Origin: OMG group bacterium
GTDB lineage: Bacteria; Pseudomonadota; Gammaproteobacteria; Pseudomonadales; Azotimanducaceae
Assembly: GCA_012267385.1 (NCBI GenBank)
Contig: JAAXGW010000023.1
Span: forward strand, 1 to 55,213
Reading direction: 5' to 3'
DNA length: 55,213 nt
Below the pieces are notes generated by a model. It saw only the letters and a program-made list of their open reading frames with translations, did no database searches and was not told the origin of the DNA. The position numbers and the translations under genes are program-made. Every line of letters starts with the position of its first letter. The first letter of the stretch is position 1. Below are positions 9,962-19,595 of this stretch, in pieces.

Positions 9962-10312
9962 TTAAACTTTTTCTTTGATCCGAGCAGAACGACCAGAGCG
10001 GTCTCGTAAATAGTAGAGCTTCGCCTTTCGCACGTCTCCTCGCCGCAACACTTTGATAGACTCAATCGCTGGACTGTGCGTCTGAAAGGTTCGTTCCACT
10101 CCCACACCATGGGAAATCTTGCGAACGGTGAATGAGGAATTCAGTCCACGATTTTGTTTCGCGATTACGGCACCTTCAAAGGCTTGCAGTCGATCTCTCG
10201 AACCTTCCCGAACCACGACGCGGACAGAAACTGTGTCTCCAGCCCGAAACTCGGGTACCGAGTCCTTCATTTGTTCATTTTCAATTTGTTCAATTATTTT
10301 GTTATTTCGCAC
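9962..10312 (-). CDS. rplS: 50S ribosomal protein L19
   Basis: L19 sits at the 30S-50S interface. The start is taken as GTG at 10312, because GAGGAGG lies seven bases upstream and the protein then begins [16 protein letters not shown] like other L19 proteins, giving 116 residues. [24 protein letters not shown] and [11 protein letters not shown] are all L19 signatures. The longer open frame upstream is the end of trmD read in another frame. The start lies inside the last codons of trmD, so the two overlap by 19 bases. Confidence 0.97.
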   Translation of the reverse strand: MRNNKIIEQIENEQMKDSVPEFRAGDTVSVRVVVREGSRDRLQAFEGAVIAKQNRGLNSSFTVRKISHGVGVERTFQTHSPAIESIKVLRRGDVRKAKLYYLRDRSGRSARIKEKV

Positions 10313-11085
10313 AAAGATTCCTCCTCGACAGTCTCTAAATTTGCTGGCTGGGCATTTGATACACAATTACGCAATTCCGCAGATTCCGTTTCTTTATTGA
10401 CTCGCTGGACCAACAAGTCAGGTCGTCGTTTCCAAGTTCTTTCTATTCTTTGCTGGTGTCGCCAACGTTCTACCGCACGGTGGTCCCCTGAAAGTAACAC
10501 CTCGGGTACTTCCATACCCTCAAAAACTCGGGGGCGAGTGTACTGCGGACAGTCTAATAGATCGTCTGCAAACGACTCGCACTCGATTGATTCAGGATTG
10601 TTCAATGTACCATCAATATGTCGACCAATTACATCAACTACAACGGATGCAGCAAGTTCCCCACCACTAAGCACATAGTCTCCTATGGAAATTTCCAAAT
10701 CCACGTAGTTTGTGATAAACCTCTCATCGACACCCTCATATCGACCCGCAACCAACAATAGTGCGTCAAGTTGCGAAAGTTCTGTTGCTATGGACTGAGA
10801 AAAACGCGTACCTTGAGGTGAAAGTAACGCCGTTTTGAGAATTCGAGGTCTTACTCTTTCTCGAGCAGCCATCACGCACGCTGCTAATGGTTCGGCCGCC
10901 ATAACCATACCTGGACCGCCGCCGAATGGTCTGTCGTCGACACTACCATAAGAGTTCAATGGATAATCTCTCGGGTTGATTGTCTCAAGCGAAATATCAC
11001 CAAGTTCAATCGCGCGACCTACAACCCCTTCCTTTAGCGAAGCCTTCACTAGGTCAGGAAATATCGTTACGACACCAAGCCACAT
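10294..11085 (-). CDS. trmD: tRNA (guanine-N1)-methyltransferase TrmD
   Basis: TrmD methylates G37 of tRNAs with a SPOUT fold. The start is taken at ATG 11085 ([16 protein letters not shown]), preceded by AGGA seven bases upstream and matching the family N-terminus, rather than the longer frame from 11118. Motifs are [13 protein letters not shown], the AdoMet-binding trefoil knot around [14 protein letters not shown] and [15 protein letters not shown], and the C-terminal helical domain. The product is 263 residues. It is followed by rplS as in E. coli. Confidence 0.96.
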   Translation of the reverse strand: MWLGVVTIFPDLVKASLKEGVVGRAIELGDISLETINPRDYPLNSYGSVDDRPFGGGPGMVMAAEPLAACVMAARERVRPRILKTALLSPQGTRFSQSIATELSQLDALLLVAGRYEGVDERFITNYVDLEISIGDYVLSGGELAASVVVDVIGRHIDGTLNNPESIECESFADDLLDCPQYTRPRVFEGMEVPEVLLSGDHRAVERWRHQQRIERTWKRRPDLLVQRVNKETESAELRNCVSNAQPANLETVEEESLCEITK

Positions 11086-11096
11086 TTTGGAGTCCT

Positions 11097-11627
11097 TTAC
11101 ACCCATTCTCGATTCCAAGAAACTGTTATTTTCAAACCAGCATCTACTTTGTGAACGAATTCCGGTATGAAAGGAATCATCAGTTCTTTTTCAGAATGGT
11201 CTCGAACCACCAAAACCGGATGGGCACCATTCCATGCTACGTCGTGTACCGCACCCAAATGCTCTGACTCCAAATTGATCACTTTCACGCCCAATAGGTC
11301 GACCCAATAGTGTTCTTGTTCTTCAAGTGCTGGTAATACTTCTCGCGGAACTCCGATTAGTTGGTTGACATATTTGTCAGCTTCGTCGCGAGAATTGGAG
11401 TTTTCAAAACACACCAACATACTGTTTCCCTTAGGTTGAATCTCAAAATCGTTGATTACATTCCAACCTGCGGAGTCATTGCGTTCTTCTCGCAATGCCC
11501 ATGGTCGATATTGAAAAAGGTTTTCGGGTGGGTCGGTGAAACTAGTGAGGTGATTCCACCCCTTAACACCAAATGGTCGAGACACACGCCCAACGACCAC
11601 GAATGACTGTGTGATTGCCGATTGCAT
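11097..11627 (-). CDS. rimM: 16S rRNA processing protein RimM
   Basis: RimM helps mature the 30S head by binding S19. The 176-residue protein has the N-terminal RimM barrel (VVVGRVSRPFGVKGW, residues about 10-24) and the PRC-barrel domain with EHYWVDLLGVKVINL and LMIPFIPEFVHKVD. It lies between rpsP and trmD on the same strand, the conserved order. Confidence 0.95.
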   Translation of the reverse strand: MQSAITQSFVVVGRVSRPFGVKGWNHLTSFTDPPENLFQYRPWALREERNDSAGWNVINDFEIQPKGNSMLVCFENSNSRDEADKYVNQLIGVPREVLPALEEQEHYWVDLLGVKVINLESEHLGAVHDVAWNGAHPVLVVRDHSEKELMIPFIPEFVHKVDAGLKITVSWNREWV

Positions 11628-11664
11628 GTCTTCTAAACACTGAAATTAGTATTAAATAATCAAT

Positions 11665-12549
11665 TTATGAGGATTTGTCGTCGTCGGACTTCCCATCCTC
11701 GTTGTCTGAAGTATCTTCGAGATCGGTTTCATCGGTCGGGTCTTCAGCAACATCCTCTGATGAATCAACTTCGGCTGATTGAGCTGCTGTCTCAGACTCA
11801 ACTGCATCGTCTTGTTCTACAGGTTCCTCTTCTTCAACCTCAGTGCTCGATTCAGTTGATTCCTCCGAGGTTTCTTCTTCCTCTGCCGAGTCTTCCGAGA
11901 CCGTGTCGTCTTCAGCTTCGTCCGCGGGTTCCTCTACTTCTTCTGTGGCCTCGGCACCGGCTTCTATGTCCACAGACTCTTCTTGGGAAACTGTGTCTTC
12001 GGCAACGTCTTCTAACCCAGCGCTCTCTTCCGATGACTCCGTGTCCGGGGTAGCATCCTCCGTATCAGACTCTTCGGTATCTTTCGTCGCCGCTTCTTCT
12101 GTTGCTTCTACATCTGAAGACTCAGTTGCAGCTTCCTGGTCCGTTTCTTCTACGATAGCGTCAGAATCAGCAGTTACAACTTCCGATTCTTCAGTCTTAA
12201 CCGATGTATCTTGGCTCTCTTCCGCTATTGTCTTTTCTTGTTCTTGATCATCGGCACTCGAGCTTTCAATTGGCTCGGGCACAACAGGTTCTAGTGGTAG
12301 CGCATCCAATATACGAGCTCTAGCAACAATACTCTTAACTTTTGGCGACAACTGTGCGCCAACACTCAACCAGTGGTCGACCCGTTCGAGATCGACCCGC
12401 AACGGTTCAGATTTGCCGCGCGCAACGGGATTGTAAAAACCAACTCTTTCGATAAATCTTCCGTCCCGAGGACTACGTTTATCCGCAACCGCTAGATGGT
12501 AAAACGGCTTTTTCTTTGTACCTGCTCGAGACAGGCGGATTACTACCAT
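11665..12549 (-). CDS. rpsP: 30S ribosomal protein S16 with a very long acidic C-terminal extension
   Basis: Residues 1-84 are a complete S16 ([49 protein letters not shown]). Bacterial S16 usually stops near residue 80-90. Here the frame stays open for about 210 more residues made almost only of E, D, S, T, V and A, with no Cys, Trp, Lys-rich or hydrophobic block, so it is probably disordered and strongly negative. The tail is in the same frame with no stop, and rimM follows after 37 bases in the normal operon order, so it appears to be translated. Its role is unknown. Confidence 0.93.
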   Translation of the reverse strand: MVVIRLSRAGTKKKPFYHLAVADKRSPRDGRFIERVGFYNPVARGKSEPLRVDLERVDHWLSVGAQLSPKVKSIVARARILDALPLEPVVPEPIESSSADDQEQEKTIAEESQDTSVKTEESEVVTADSDAIVEETDQEAATESSDVEATEEAATKDTEESDTEDATPDTESSEESAGLEDVAEDTVSQEESVDIEAGAEATEEVEEPADEAEDDTVSEDSAEEEETSEESTESSTEVEEEEPVEQDDAVESETAAQSAEVDSSEDVAEDPTDETDLEDTSDNEDGKSDDDKSS

Positions 12550-12884
12550 GTTGAGTTTAGAACCAATGCTAAATTAAAGCGTGGAATTTTACAAGAATTG
12601 TACCAATTATGGAAATTACAAGAGTATATTCGATGACGATGTGGTCGAGTTACCTTCACTAGGCAAGTAAAAAGGGGGAAAAGACGCAAGATTGAGTGCT
12701 AGAGTCATACAACATCGACACGCAAGTGCAAGCCATATAGACTAGTACTAGCTTATTTCAAACATGTTCAATCGTGGAACATTGTCGGTACTTGAGTGTC
12801 AAGAATGAAACTACGAAGTTATGCGCGTTTTCAAGATTTCTACTTCGTCGATCGTACAATGAGGATTTACAATTGTTGTGAGTT
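12550..12884. other. Non-coding stretch between rpsP and the outer-membrane protein gene
   Basis: About 335 bases of A+T-rich sequence with no supported gene. It must hold the promoter for rpsP and the end of the upstream transcript. No strong hairpin with a T-run and no clear tRNA or small RNA could be recognised. Confidence 0.5.
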
Positions 12885-13706
12885 TTACCTCTTGAAAGTG
12901 AGATTTAAACTCATCGACCAACTACCCAATTCACTGAATGTTGTCGTATTCATCGCATCGGGGAATGGGTGTCGCTGGTAACTTGCACTTTGAACCAAAT
13001 CATCCCGAACGCGATGAGCAATCTTCAGTCCAACACTCATGCGAGAATTAATCTGGTAATCGACACCAGCCATTACGTTGATAGCCCAGATCCAATCGAT
13101 CAATTCTGTTTGCTGAAGCACGTTGAAGTTCGACGCAGGCGGCCCATCGCACTGATCGCTGATACAAGCATAATCCGAGCGAAAAAGTAGTTCCTCGATT
13201 TCAGCTCGAGTAACTCCCACGCCGAGTCCAATGTAGCTCGTTAGAGGAAGATCGTTCGCGAATTGAAAATCGCGATATGAATTCACCATTAACCCTGTGA
13301 ACGAAATACCTCCTATCGTAGATTCAACAACACTGCTGTATTCAGAATTCTCGTTCAGTAGTAAGGGAGACCCATCCAGAAACGTGATTCTGTCATAAAT
13401 CTGGAGTATGTCGTTGCTTGCAAGTGTGAGAGCTGTTTCCAGTCTATATTTGCGGATCGACTTGCCAATTGATAGTTCTATTCCGTACCTAGTACTAGTG
13501 TCCAAATCGTAGTACCAACGGTATCCCCTAGGTTCCTGAGGACACACGAACGTCGGATAGCAGATCCTATCATTGTTGAAACCAGCTTGTTTCACAGTGT
13601 CCATCCAGTCAGTGCCGACAGAAATCCCGAAATACCACTCGGTGTTTTGAGCGATCAAGTTGCTCGTACAAATGATTGAAAGCACGATCGTGCACACTAG
13701 TTTCAA
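12885..13706 (-). CDS. Predicted outer-membrane beta-barrel protein, unknown role
   Basis: The 273-residue protein has a clear signal peptide (MKLVCTIVLSIICTSNLIAQ, cut near AQ-N). The rest has alternating aromatic and polar strands such as WYFGISVGTDW, YGIELSIGKSI, SYIGLGVGVTRAEI and the terminal SMSLNLTFKR, which fits an 8- or 10-strand barrel ending in an aromatic-containing strand. Two Cys pairs (CYPTFVC and CISDQC) could form loop disulfides. No specific family is recognised. It sits between ffh and rpsP, which are closer neighbours in E. coli, so it is probably an insertion into that block. Confidence 0.75.
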   Translation of the reverse strand: MKLVCTIVLSIICTSNLIAQNTEWYFGISVGTDWMDTVKQAGFNNDRICYPTFVCPQEPRGYRWYYDLDTSTRYGIELSIGKSIRKYRLETALTLASNDILQIYDRITFLDGSPLLLNENSEYSSVVESTIGGISFTGLMVNSYRDFQFANDLPLTSYIGLGVGVTRAEIEELLFRSDYACISDQCDGPPASNFNVLQQTELIDWIWAINVMAGVDYQINSRMSVGLKIAHRVRDDLVQSASYQRHPFPDAMNTTTFSELGSWSMSLNLTFKR

Positions 13707-13778
13707 CGTTTTTACCCTTCTTTCTCCTTGAAATTTAAATCAACCTATCTTGGATTGTCACCAATTAAGAGTTGGTAC

Positions 13779-15137
13779 TCACTTCATCTTTAGTTGCTCG
13801 GGGTTCATCGCTGCCATCGCTCTTGAGAGATGTTTCTTACGACCCATGCGCTTCATTTGCTTTTCTAGCTGCTGAAATTTGCGCATCGTGAGATTTACAT
13901 CTTGGACCCGCGTACCACTGCCACTTGCAATTCTCTTTTTGCGCGATGGCGAGTTATTGACGAGGTTAGGAAACAACCTCTCTCTCGTAGTCATAGAGTC
14001 GATAATCACGCATTGTCTCTGAATCTCCGCTTCGTCAACGTCTTTGACTTTTGCGTTCATTGAACCTAAATTCGGCAACATATCAAGCATGCTTGAGCGT
14101 CCTCCCATCTCAACGAACTGCGATAACTGGTCGCGCATGTCTTCTAGATTGAATTTTCTGCCACTCACGATTTTCTTGCCGAGCCGCTGAGCTTTCTTGT
14201 GGTCAAGTTTTCGTTCTGCTTCTTCGAGGTACGATAGCACGTCTCCCATTCCCAGAATCCGCGAAGCGATTCGATCGGGGTGGAAAGGCTCTAACGAATC
14301 TATGCCTTCACCTGTTCCAATGAACTTTATGGGTTTGCCCAGAACTGATCGAACCGACAAAGCAGCACCACCTCGTGTATCCGCGTCTGTTTTAGCAAGT
14401 ATTACTCCAGTTAACGGTAGCGCTTCCTGGAATGCTTTCGCGGTAGTAGCGGCATCTTGACCCGTCATCGCGTCGACAACGAAGAGTGTTTCCCTAGGTT
14501 GTAGTACTTTGTGAAGCTTTGTAATCTCAGCCATCATCGTTTCATCTACTGTTAAGCGACCCGCGGTGTCCACAACCAACACTTCGTCAAACTGCTTCTG
14601 TGAGTCGTTTAAGGCACTCATTACAATTTTTTCAGGACTATGGTCGACATTGGAGGGTATGCATCGAATTCCTGCGTCTTCTGCTAAGATCTCAAGTTGT
14701 TCGAGCGCGGCGGGACGATACACGTCTGCAGAAACAACAGCTACTTGCTTTTCTTCGCGCTCTTTCAATAGTTTCGCTAGCTTAATTGCTGTAGTGGTTT
14801 TGCCTACACCCTGAAGCCCTGCCATCAAAACTACGTTTGGATGACTCCCACCATCAAGATCAAGACGATTATTTGTTCCCCCCATGACCTCGACTAAGGA
14901 CTCATGGACAATCTTGATGAATGCATCACCCGGCTGGGTTTGTCGTGCCACCGTTTGTCCGACTGCTTTTTGCTGTACGTTTTGTACAAAATCAAGTACG
15001 ACACTAAACGCGACGTCAGCATCCAACAACGCAGTGCGGACTTCTCGCATAGCGTCTTTTATGTTGCTCTCCGTTAGCTTCCTGTGCTTTAGGGGGAGCA
15101 GGACATTCGATAACTTGTCAGATAGATTACTAAACAT
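13779..15137 (-). CDS. ffh: Signal recognition particle protein Ffh
   Basis: Ffh is the GTPase of the signal recognition particle that binds signal sequences with 4.5S RNA. The 452 residues show the N domain, the G domain (GLQGVGKTTTAIKLA P-loop, VVDTAGRL, LAKTDADTRGG, GTGEGIDSLEPF) and the Met-rich M domain (FVEMGGRSSMLDMLPNL, MRKFQQLEKQMKRM). It is divergent from ypjD across 131 bases. No 4.5S RNA gene was seen in the window. Confidence 0.97.
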   Translation of the reverse strand: MFSNLSDKLSNVLLPLKHRKLTESNIKDAMREVRTALLDADVAFSVVLDFVQNVQQKAVGQTVARQTQPGDAFIKIVHESLVEVMGGTNNRLDLDGGSHPNVVLMAGLQGVGKTTTAIKLAKLLKEREEKQVAVVSADVYRPAALEQLEILAEDAGIRCIPSNVDHSPEKIVMSALNDSQKQFDEVLVVDTAGRLTVDETMMAEITKLHKVLQPRETLFVVDAMTGQDAATTAKAFQEALPLTGVILAKTDADTRGGAALSVRSVLGKPIKFIGTGEGIDSLEPFHPDRIASRILGMGDVLSYLEEAERKLDHKKAQRLGKKIVSGRKFNLEDMRDQLSQFVEMGGRSSMLDMLPNLGSMNAKVKDVDEAEIQRQCVIIDSMTTRERLFPNLVNNSPSRKKRIASGSGTRVQDVNLTMRKFQQLEKQMKRMGRKKHLSRAMAAMNPEQLKMK

Positions 15138-15268
15138 TTGGAAAAAATTTGTGGATCATTGAGCCCAGAACTTGGGGCTATCGTTACAAAGTATAGGTAA
15201 GAACCTATGCCACAGACTCTGCTCTACAGCCGACTCCGTCTTTTTCTCATCATCTCAACCGTGTCAAA

Positions 15269-16075
15269 ATGACATTCACAGACCTTGCCGTTCCATTATT
15301 GATCGGAATGAGCTACCTTACCGCTGCAGTTCTGGTTTTTGGACTCCGCGACTCTAAACGCGGGCTGTATGGAGTTGTCTATGTTCTCGGAATCTTGGCA
15401 ACTGTGCTTCACGCAGGGTACACGTATTCTCGATTGTGGGTTCCAGGAGGAATAGATTTAGCAATCTATCCAATTCTGCTCGTAGTTACTTTGTGTATCG
15501 CGATAATCGTGCAGGTTGAACACTTGTACCAACCCAACCGGGCGAAACCGATCTTGTTTGTATCGTATGTCGTGGTTGGACCAGTAATCGCAATCGGCGC
15601 ATTGTTCCACCAAGAAGGTGCTCATGTAACCAGTGCATTACCCAACTTGACCGTACATGCGTTGTCGAGCCTCGCCGCATACTCGATATTAGCTTATGCC
15701 GCGTGCCATGCCATGTTACTGATATATCTGGACTATGCACTACGAGCAAACACAACCAACACATTCCTGAGTATGTTTCCCCCGCTTGAGTCAGCGGAGA
15801 AGATTCTGTTTAATGCAATCTGGGTTGGGTTGCTCTTGTTGACAGGAGCGAATGTATCAGGTTTAGTGTTTTTCTGGGGAGAGCTATTTTCGGAGATTAG
15901 TCATTTGCATATGATCTTTACGATGATCGCGTGGGTGCTGTATGCATTCGTAATGTTCGGCCATGTTAAGTTTGGGTGGCGAGGCAACTTAACAACGAAA
16001 CTGTCTCTCATTGCGTTCGCGTTTCTATTGGCCGGCTACTTTGGTTTACGGTTCATACTCAGGTTGATCGCCTAA
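15269..16075 (+). CDS. ypjD: YpjD-like inner-membrane protein of the CcsA/HemX family
   Basis: The 268-residue protein has about eight transmembrane segments and the cytochrome-c-assembly (CcsA) core: VLHAGYTYSRLW, VHALSSLAAYSILAYAACH and the late FFWGELFSEISHLHMIFTMIAW with tryptophan and histidines. In CcsA relatives such residues handle haem, but the ypjD branch has no proven function. Its place between ffh and the corC/yfjD gene is the same as in E. coli. Confidence 0.85.
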   Translation: MTFTDLAVPLLIGMSYLTAAVLVFGLRDSKRGLYGVVYVLGILATVLHAGYTYSRLWVPGGIDLAIYPILLVVTLCIAIIVQVEHLYQPNRAKPILFVSYVVVGPVIAIGALFHQEGAHVTSALPNLTVHALSSLAAYSILAYAACHAMLLIYLDYALRANTTNTFLSMFPPLESAEKILFNAIWVGLLLLTGANVSGLVFFWGELFSEISHLHMIFTMIAWVLYAFVMFGHVKFGWRGNLTTKLSLIAFAFLLAGYFGLRFILRLIA

Positions 16076-16095
16076 ACAGACACACTATTCGAACA

Positions 16096-17430
16096 ATGGA
16101 TCTCTCTCTCATAATCCAAGGAATCGCAGTTTTCTTGTTATTGCTGGGAAGCGCATATTTCTCAAGCTCAGAAACCGCAATGATGAAGCTCAATCCTTAC
16201 CGACTAAAGCACATGGTGTTGGAAGGGCACCGGGGGGCACGTAAGGCGAATCGAATGTTGCGCAAGACGGACCGGTTATTAAGTGTTATTCTCATCGGTA
16301 ACAACTTAGTCAATATTTGCGCGGCAGTGATAACTGCCAATATTTGCAAAGAGCTGTTCGGTTTTCTTGGCGAGGCCATGGCCGATGCCATATCTGTCAT
16401 ATCGTTGACAATAGTCGTGTTGATTTTTGCGGAGATTGCACCGAAAACCATCGCCGCGAGACGACCAGAAACGATCGCATTTCCGTCAACCTATCTACTT
16501 GACCCATTACAACGATTGCTAGCACCTGTCGTATCGTTCGTGAACTATTTCGCTCGAATGATCGTTGACCTCTTCGTGAAAAAAGTTAAACCGGAACCCT
16601 CCTCCTTGTCTCTCGATGAGTTGCGTACCGTCGTTCAGCGAGACAGCGACATTGATCTAAAGCGTCAGGCTATGTTGCTTGGAATTTTGGATTTAGGAAA
16701 AGCTACAGTCAACAACATCATGATCCCCTATCAGAAAGTTAAAGGTATCGATCTGGCGAAGTCCACTGAAGCTATCGTTCGGGACATAGTTAAGGCACAA
16801 CATACTCGTCTCCCAGTCTATCACGAAGAACTCAATGGCGTGATTGGTGTGTTCCACATGAAACGCTCGGGCGAACTCTTCGAAGCAGGCGAATTCGACC
16901 AAGAACAGTTTGAAAGTGAACTAGAACCCCCGACGTTTGTCCCGAGTGGCACGCCCTTGTCAACCCAGTTGATCACTTTCCAACAAAACAAGCAAAGGAT
17001 TTCTCATGTGGTCGATGAATATGGTACGATCTTAGGAATTGTGACTTTGGAGGATATCCTTGAAGAAGTAGTAGGAGAATTCACGACCGACATCAACGCG
17101 ACTGTCACCGACGTCTACCCACAGAACGACGGGACCTTCGTGATTAATGGGCGTGCGCTTCTACGAGAAATTAATGTGAGCTTGAACTGGGATCTCCCGA
17201 TTACTGGACCTAGAACAATGAATGGTTTAATATTGGAGTGTCTCGAAGCTATCCCCGACGGACCTACATGTGTTAAAATCGAAACCGAAGATGCTCAGTT
17301 CATTATGGAGACGATCCTAGTGCGGGAGAACGTTATTAGGAGTTTGCGTGTCACATATGAAAAGATTGACAGAGAATCGAGCGAAGACGATGAAGAATCT
17401 AAAGAGAAAGAACAGGAGACCAAAGCGTGA
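16096..17430 (+). CDS. YfjD/CorC-type DUF21-CBS membrane protein
   Basis: This belongs to the CNNM/CorC family linked to divalent cation (Mg/Co) efflux. The start is taken at ATG 16096, where the protein begins MDLSLIIQGIAVFLLLLGSA with the YFSSSETAMMKLN motif like E. coli YfjD. The preceding open frame overlaps ypjD. Order: DUF21 with about four membrane segments (residues 1-190), a pair of CBS domains (about 205-330, ending DEYGTILGIVTLEDILEEVVGE) and a CorC_HlyC domain, followed by a charged E/K-rich tail. It is 444 residues. The TGA stop overlaps the GTG of the next gene. Confidence 0.92.
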   Translation: MDLSLIIQGIAVFLLLLGSAYFSSSETAMMKLNPYRLKHMVLEGHRGARKANRMLRKTDRLLSVILIGNNLVNICAAVITANICKELFGFLGEAMADAISVISLTIVVLIFAEIAPKTIAARRPETIAFPSTYLLDPLQRLLAPVVSFVNYFARMIVDLFVKKVKPEPSSLSLDELRTVVQRDSDIDLKRQAMLLGILDLGKATVNNIMIPYQKVKGIDLAKSTEAIVRDIVKAQHTRLPVYHEELNGVIGVFHMKRSGELFEAGEFDQEQFESELEPPTFVPSGTPLSTQLITFQQNKQRISHVVDEYGTILGIVTLEDILEEVVGEFTTDINATVTDVYPQNDGTFVINGRALLREINVSLNWDLPITGPRTMNGLILECLEAIPDGPTCVKIETEDAQFIMETILVRENVIRSLRVTYEKIDRESSEDDEESKEKEQETKA

Positions 17431-17678
17431 TTTTTTCAACATTTAGACGATGGTTCAGCCGCTCTAAATCGAATTCAAATAGGCCAGCAGAAGGCGCAGA
17501 GAGCATGTTTATCGCTCCCGCGGTAGCCCCCGTCGGCGCTATTCATCCATCAGAAACAGATACTGAAGCCGATGATACTGAAGCTTTGGAGGGAAAGGCC
17601 GTCGATACTGATGCCGGCGTCGACCCCTCAGGAGGAGAATCTAGTTGTGGTGCTTCGTGCGGTGCTATGTTTCCGTAG
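17427..17678 (+). CDS. Small acidic protein ending in a CGxxCG motif, unknown
   Basis: An 83-residue frame begins at GTG 17427, overlapping the stop of the corC-like gene (GTGA), so it could be translationally coupled. The N-terminus is basic and aromatic (MIFSTFRRWFSRSKS). The middle is acidic and disordered (SETDTEADDTEALEG). The extreme C-terminus is SSCGASCGAMFP. There is no signal peptide or obvious domain. An ATG at residue 27 is an alternative start. The paired CG motifs could bind metal or be the site of modification, but no modifying enzyme lies beside it. Confidence 0.55.
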   Translation: MIFSTFRRWFSRSKSNSNRPAEGAESMFIAPAVAPVGAIHPSETDTEADDTEALEGKAVDTDAGVDPSGGESSCGASCGAMFP

Positions 17679-17679
17679 C

Positions 17680-19398
17680 TTAGTTCGTTTGTCCGGAAGT
17701 CTCGCGCCATTGACGATTTAAAGCGGACAAAACTGCCAAGAAAGATCTCTCGATCACGTCTCGGTCTCGGCTGATTCCAAAGTACTTTTGACCTTCGAAG
17801 CTAACGGTAGCGATACCAAACTGCGGTACTTTCTGAAACACACCATCAAAATTGGAGGTCCCGTACAGCTGGTAAGCCTCTAATTGGAGAGGTTCGTTGA
17901 TGGTTTCGACCAGCGAGTTTACAAAACCGTCGATCGGTGTCGTACCGGTTCCCTTGAGTTCTAAGAAACTATCTGCCAAGGCCATTGATGCGTTGACATT
18001 TATCTCCGGCTCTTCACCATCCACTTCCCAACGTAACAGCCTGTATGGACCAGACTCAACACTATATTCGATAAACAGTTGCTCAAGAATTTCGTCTGGA
18101 GAGACTTCACGTTGTTTGGTTTCAGTGAGCGACTGCACATCCCGGGCAAATTCCACCAGCATATCGCGGGGAAGATGAATGTCGAAATACTCCTCGAGAA
18201 TAAAACCGACACCGCCTTTTCCAGACTGGCTGTTTACACGGACAGATTCGCGATACGATGCGCCAATGTCCGCCGGATCGATCGGTAAATATGGAACTTC
18301 CCAGCGTTCTCTATCTACTTGTGCCATACCTTTGCGGATCGCATCTTGATGCGAACCGGAAAATGCCGTAAATACTAGATCGCCGGCGTATGGATGGCGT
18401 GGGTGCACAGGTAATTTGTTGATTCCGATAACTGTTTCCCGGATACTTGTCATATCGCGTAAATCTAACTGTGGGTCTACTCCTTGAGAGAACAAGTTCA
18501 TTGCGACCGTAACCAAATCGCAATTTCCGGTGCGTTCGCCATTGCCAAAAAGTGTCCCCTCTACTCGCTCCGCCCCGGCCATGAGCGCTAGTTCGGTAGC
18601 GGCGACGCCCGTGCCTCGATCATTGTGGGTGTGGAGACTTATCACTGAAGAGTCTCGATATTTGTAATTGCGACAGAAATACTCAATTTGGTCTGCGTAG
18701 ATATTTGGGGTTGCTAGCTCAACGGTGGACGGTAGATTGATGATGATTCTGTCTTCTGGTGTAGCTCCCCAAGTCTTAGCGACGGCTTCACTAACTTCAA
18801 TTGCAAAATCGAGCTCCGTTCCGGTAAAACTTTCTGGAGAATACTCAAACCGAATGTCAGTACCGGTTAATCCCCTGCACATTTTTCGTACCAATTCTGT
18901 TCCCGATACCGCTAAATCGACGATCTCGGACTGGTCCATATCGAACACTACTCGACGTTGAAGCGTCGAAGTCGAGTTGTATAGGTGAAAGATCGCGTTC
19001 TTCGCACCGTCAAGAGCGTCGATCGTTCGAGTAATTAGTTCTTCACGTGCTTGGCACAGGACTTGTAAGGTTACGTTGTCCGGAACCAAGTCCTGATCGA
19101 TTAACTTCCGGATGAAATCAAAATCCGGTTGCGAAGCAGCAGGAAAGCCAACTTCAATTTCGATAAATCCAATGTTCACGAGCAGCTCAAACATCCGAGT
19201 CTTTTCATCAACAGTCATCGGGTCAATCAATGCCTGATTGCCATCGCGTAAGTCTACGCTACACCACATGGGTGCTTCATCTAGCTGTTTGTGCGGCCAA
19301 CTGCGATCCGGGAGCTCGATTGGTGAGAACGCTCGGTACTTCCCATATGGCATGACACCGGACTTACTTCCTGATAGTTGGCTCTCGTGCATTGACAT
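17680..19398 (-). CDS. leuA: 2-Isopropylmalate synthase (long form)
   Basis: LeuA condenses acetyl-CoA with 2-oxoisovalerate in the first leucine-specific step. At 572 residues it is the long LeuA type also found in pseudomonads. The TIM barrel shows MWCSVDLRDGNQALIDPM (catalytic R-D), LHTHNDRGTGVAATELAL (metal-binding H-x-H) and EGTLFGNGERTGNCDLVTVA. The C-terminal regulatory domain, which binds leucine in relatives, starts near residue 430. It is convergent with the small acidic protein gene, one base apart. No leucine-codon leader was found upstream. Confidence 0.96.
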   Translation of the reverse strand: MSMHESQLSGSKSGVMPYGKYRAFSPIELPDRSWPHKQLDEAPMWCSVDLRDGNQALIDPMTVDEKTRMFELLVNIGFIEIEVGFPAASQPDFDFIRKLIDQDLVPDNVTLQVLCQAREELITRTIDALDGAKNAIFHLYNSTSTLQRRVVFDMDQSEIVDLAVSGTELVRKMCRGLTGTDIRFEYSPESFTGTELDFAIEVSEAVAKTWGATPEDRIIINLPSTVELATPNIYADQIEYFCRNYKYRDSSVISLHTHNDRGTGVAATELALMAGAERVEGTLFGNGERTGNCDLVTVAMNLFSQGVDPQLDLRDMTSIRETVIGINKLPVHPRHPYAGDLVFTAFSGSHQDAIRKGMAQVDRERWEVPYLPIDPADIGASYRESVRVNSQSGKGGVGFILEEYFDIHLPRDMLVEFARDVQSLTETKQREVSPDEILEQLFIEYSVESGPYRLLRWEVDGEEPEINVNASMALADSFLELKGTGTTPIDGFVNSLVETINEPLQLEAYQLYGTSNFDGVFQKVPQFGIATVSFEGQKYFGISRDRDVIERSFLAVLSALNRQWRETSGQTN

Positions 19399-19595
19399 CA
19401 GTAAATTGGCAAGCTTTGTTTAAGAAGTTTATTTGGAAAAGTCATTCCTGTATTTCGTAGGCATTCAAGGTCTTATGACTACCACCTAATCTATTATAAA
19501 ACTATCAATAATGAGAATACTTAGAACGAGCTTAGACACACATCTACATGGATGTCGGCGTACCCCCATTTACCAAGTAACACTTAGTTTCCGAC

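Noticed and set aside
9929-9966. AGTTTAAC/GTTAAACT inverted repeat after rplS
   Set aside because: The loop is long and no T-run follows, so terminator activity is doubtful.
11843-12247. Long Ser-rich frame on the plus strand opposite rpsP
   Set aside because: It is the mirror of the acidic repeat codons of the S16 tail and has no start signal or family.
19399-19595. Leucine attenuator before leuA
   Set aside because: No leader peptide rich in Leu codons and no terminator hairpin could be read upstream.
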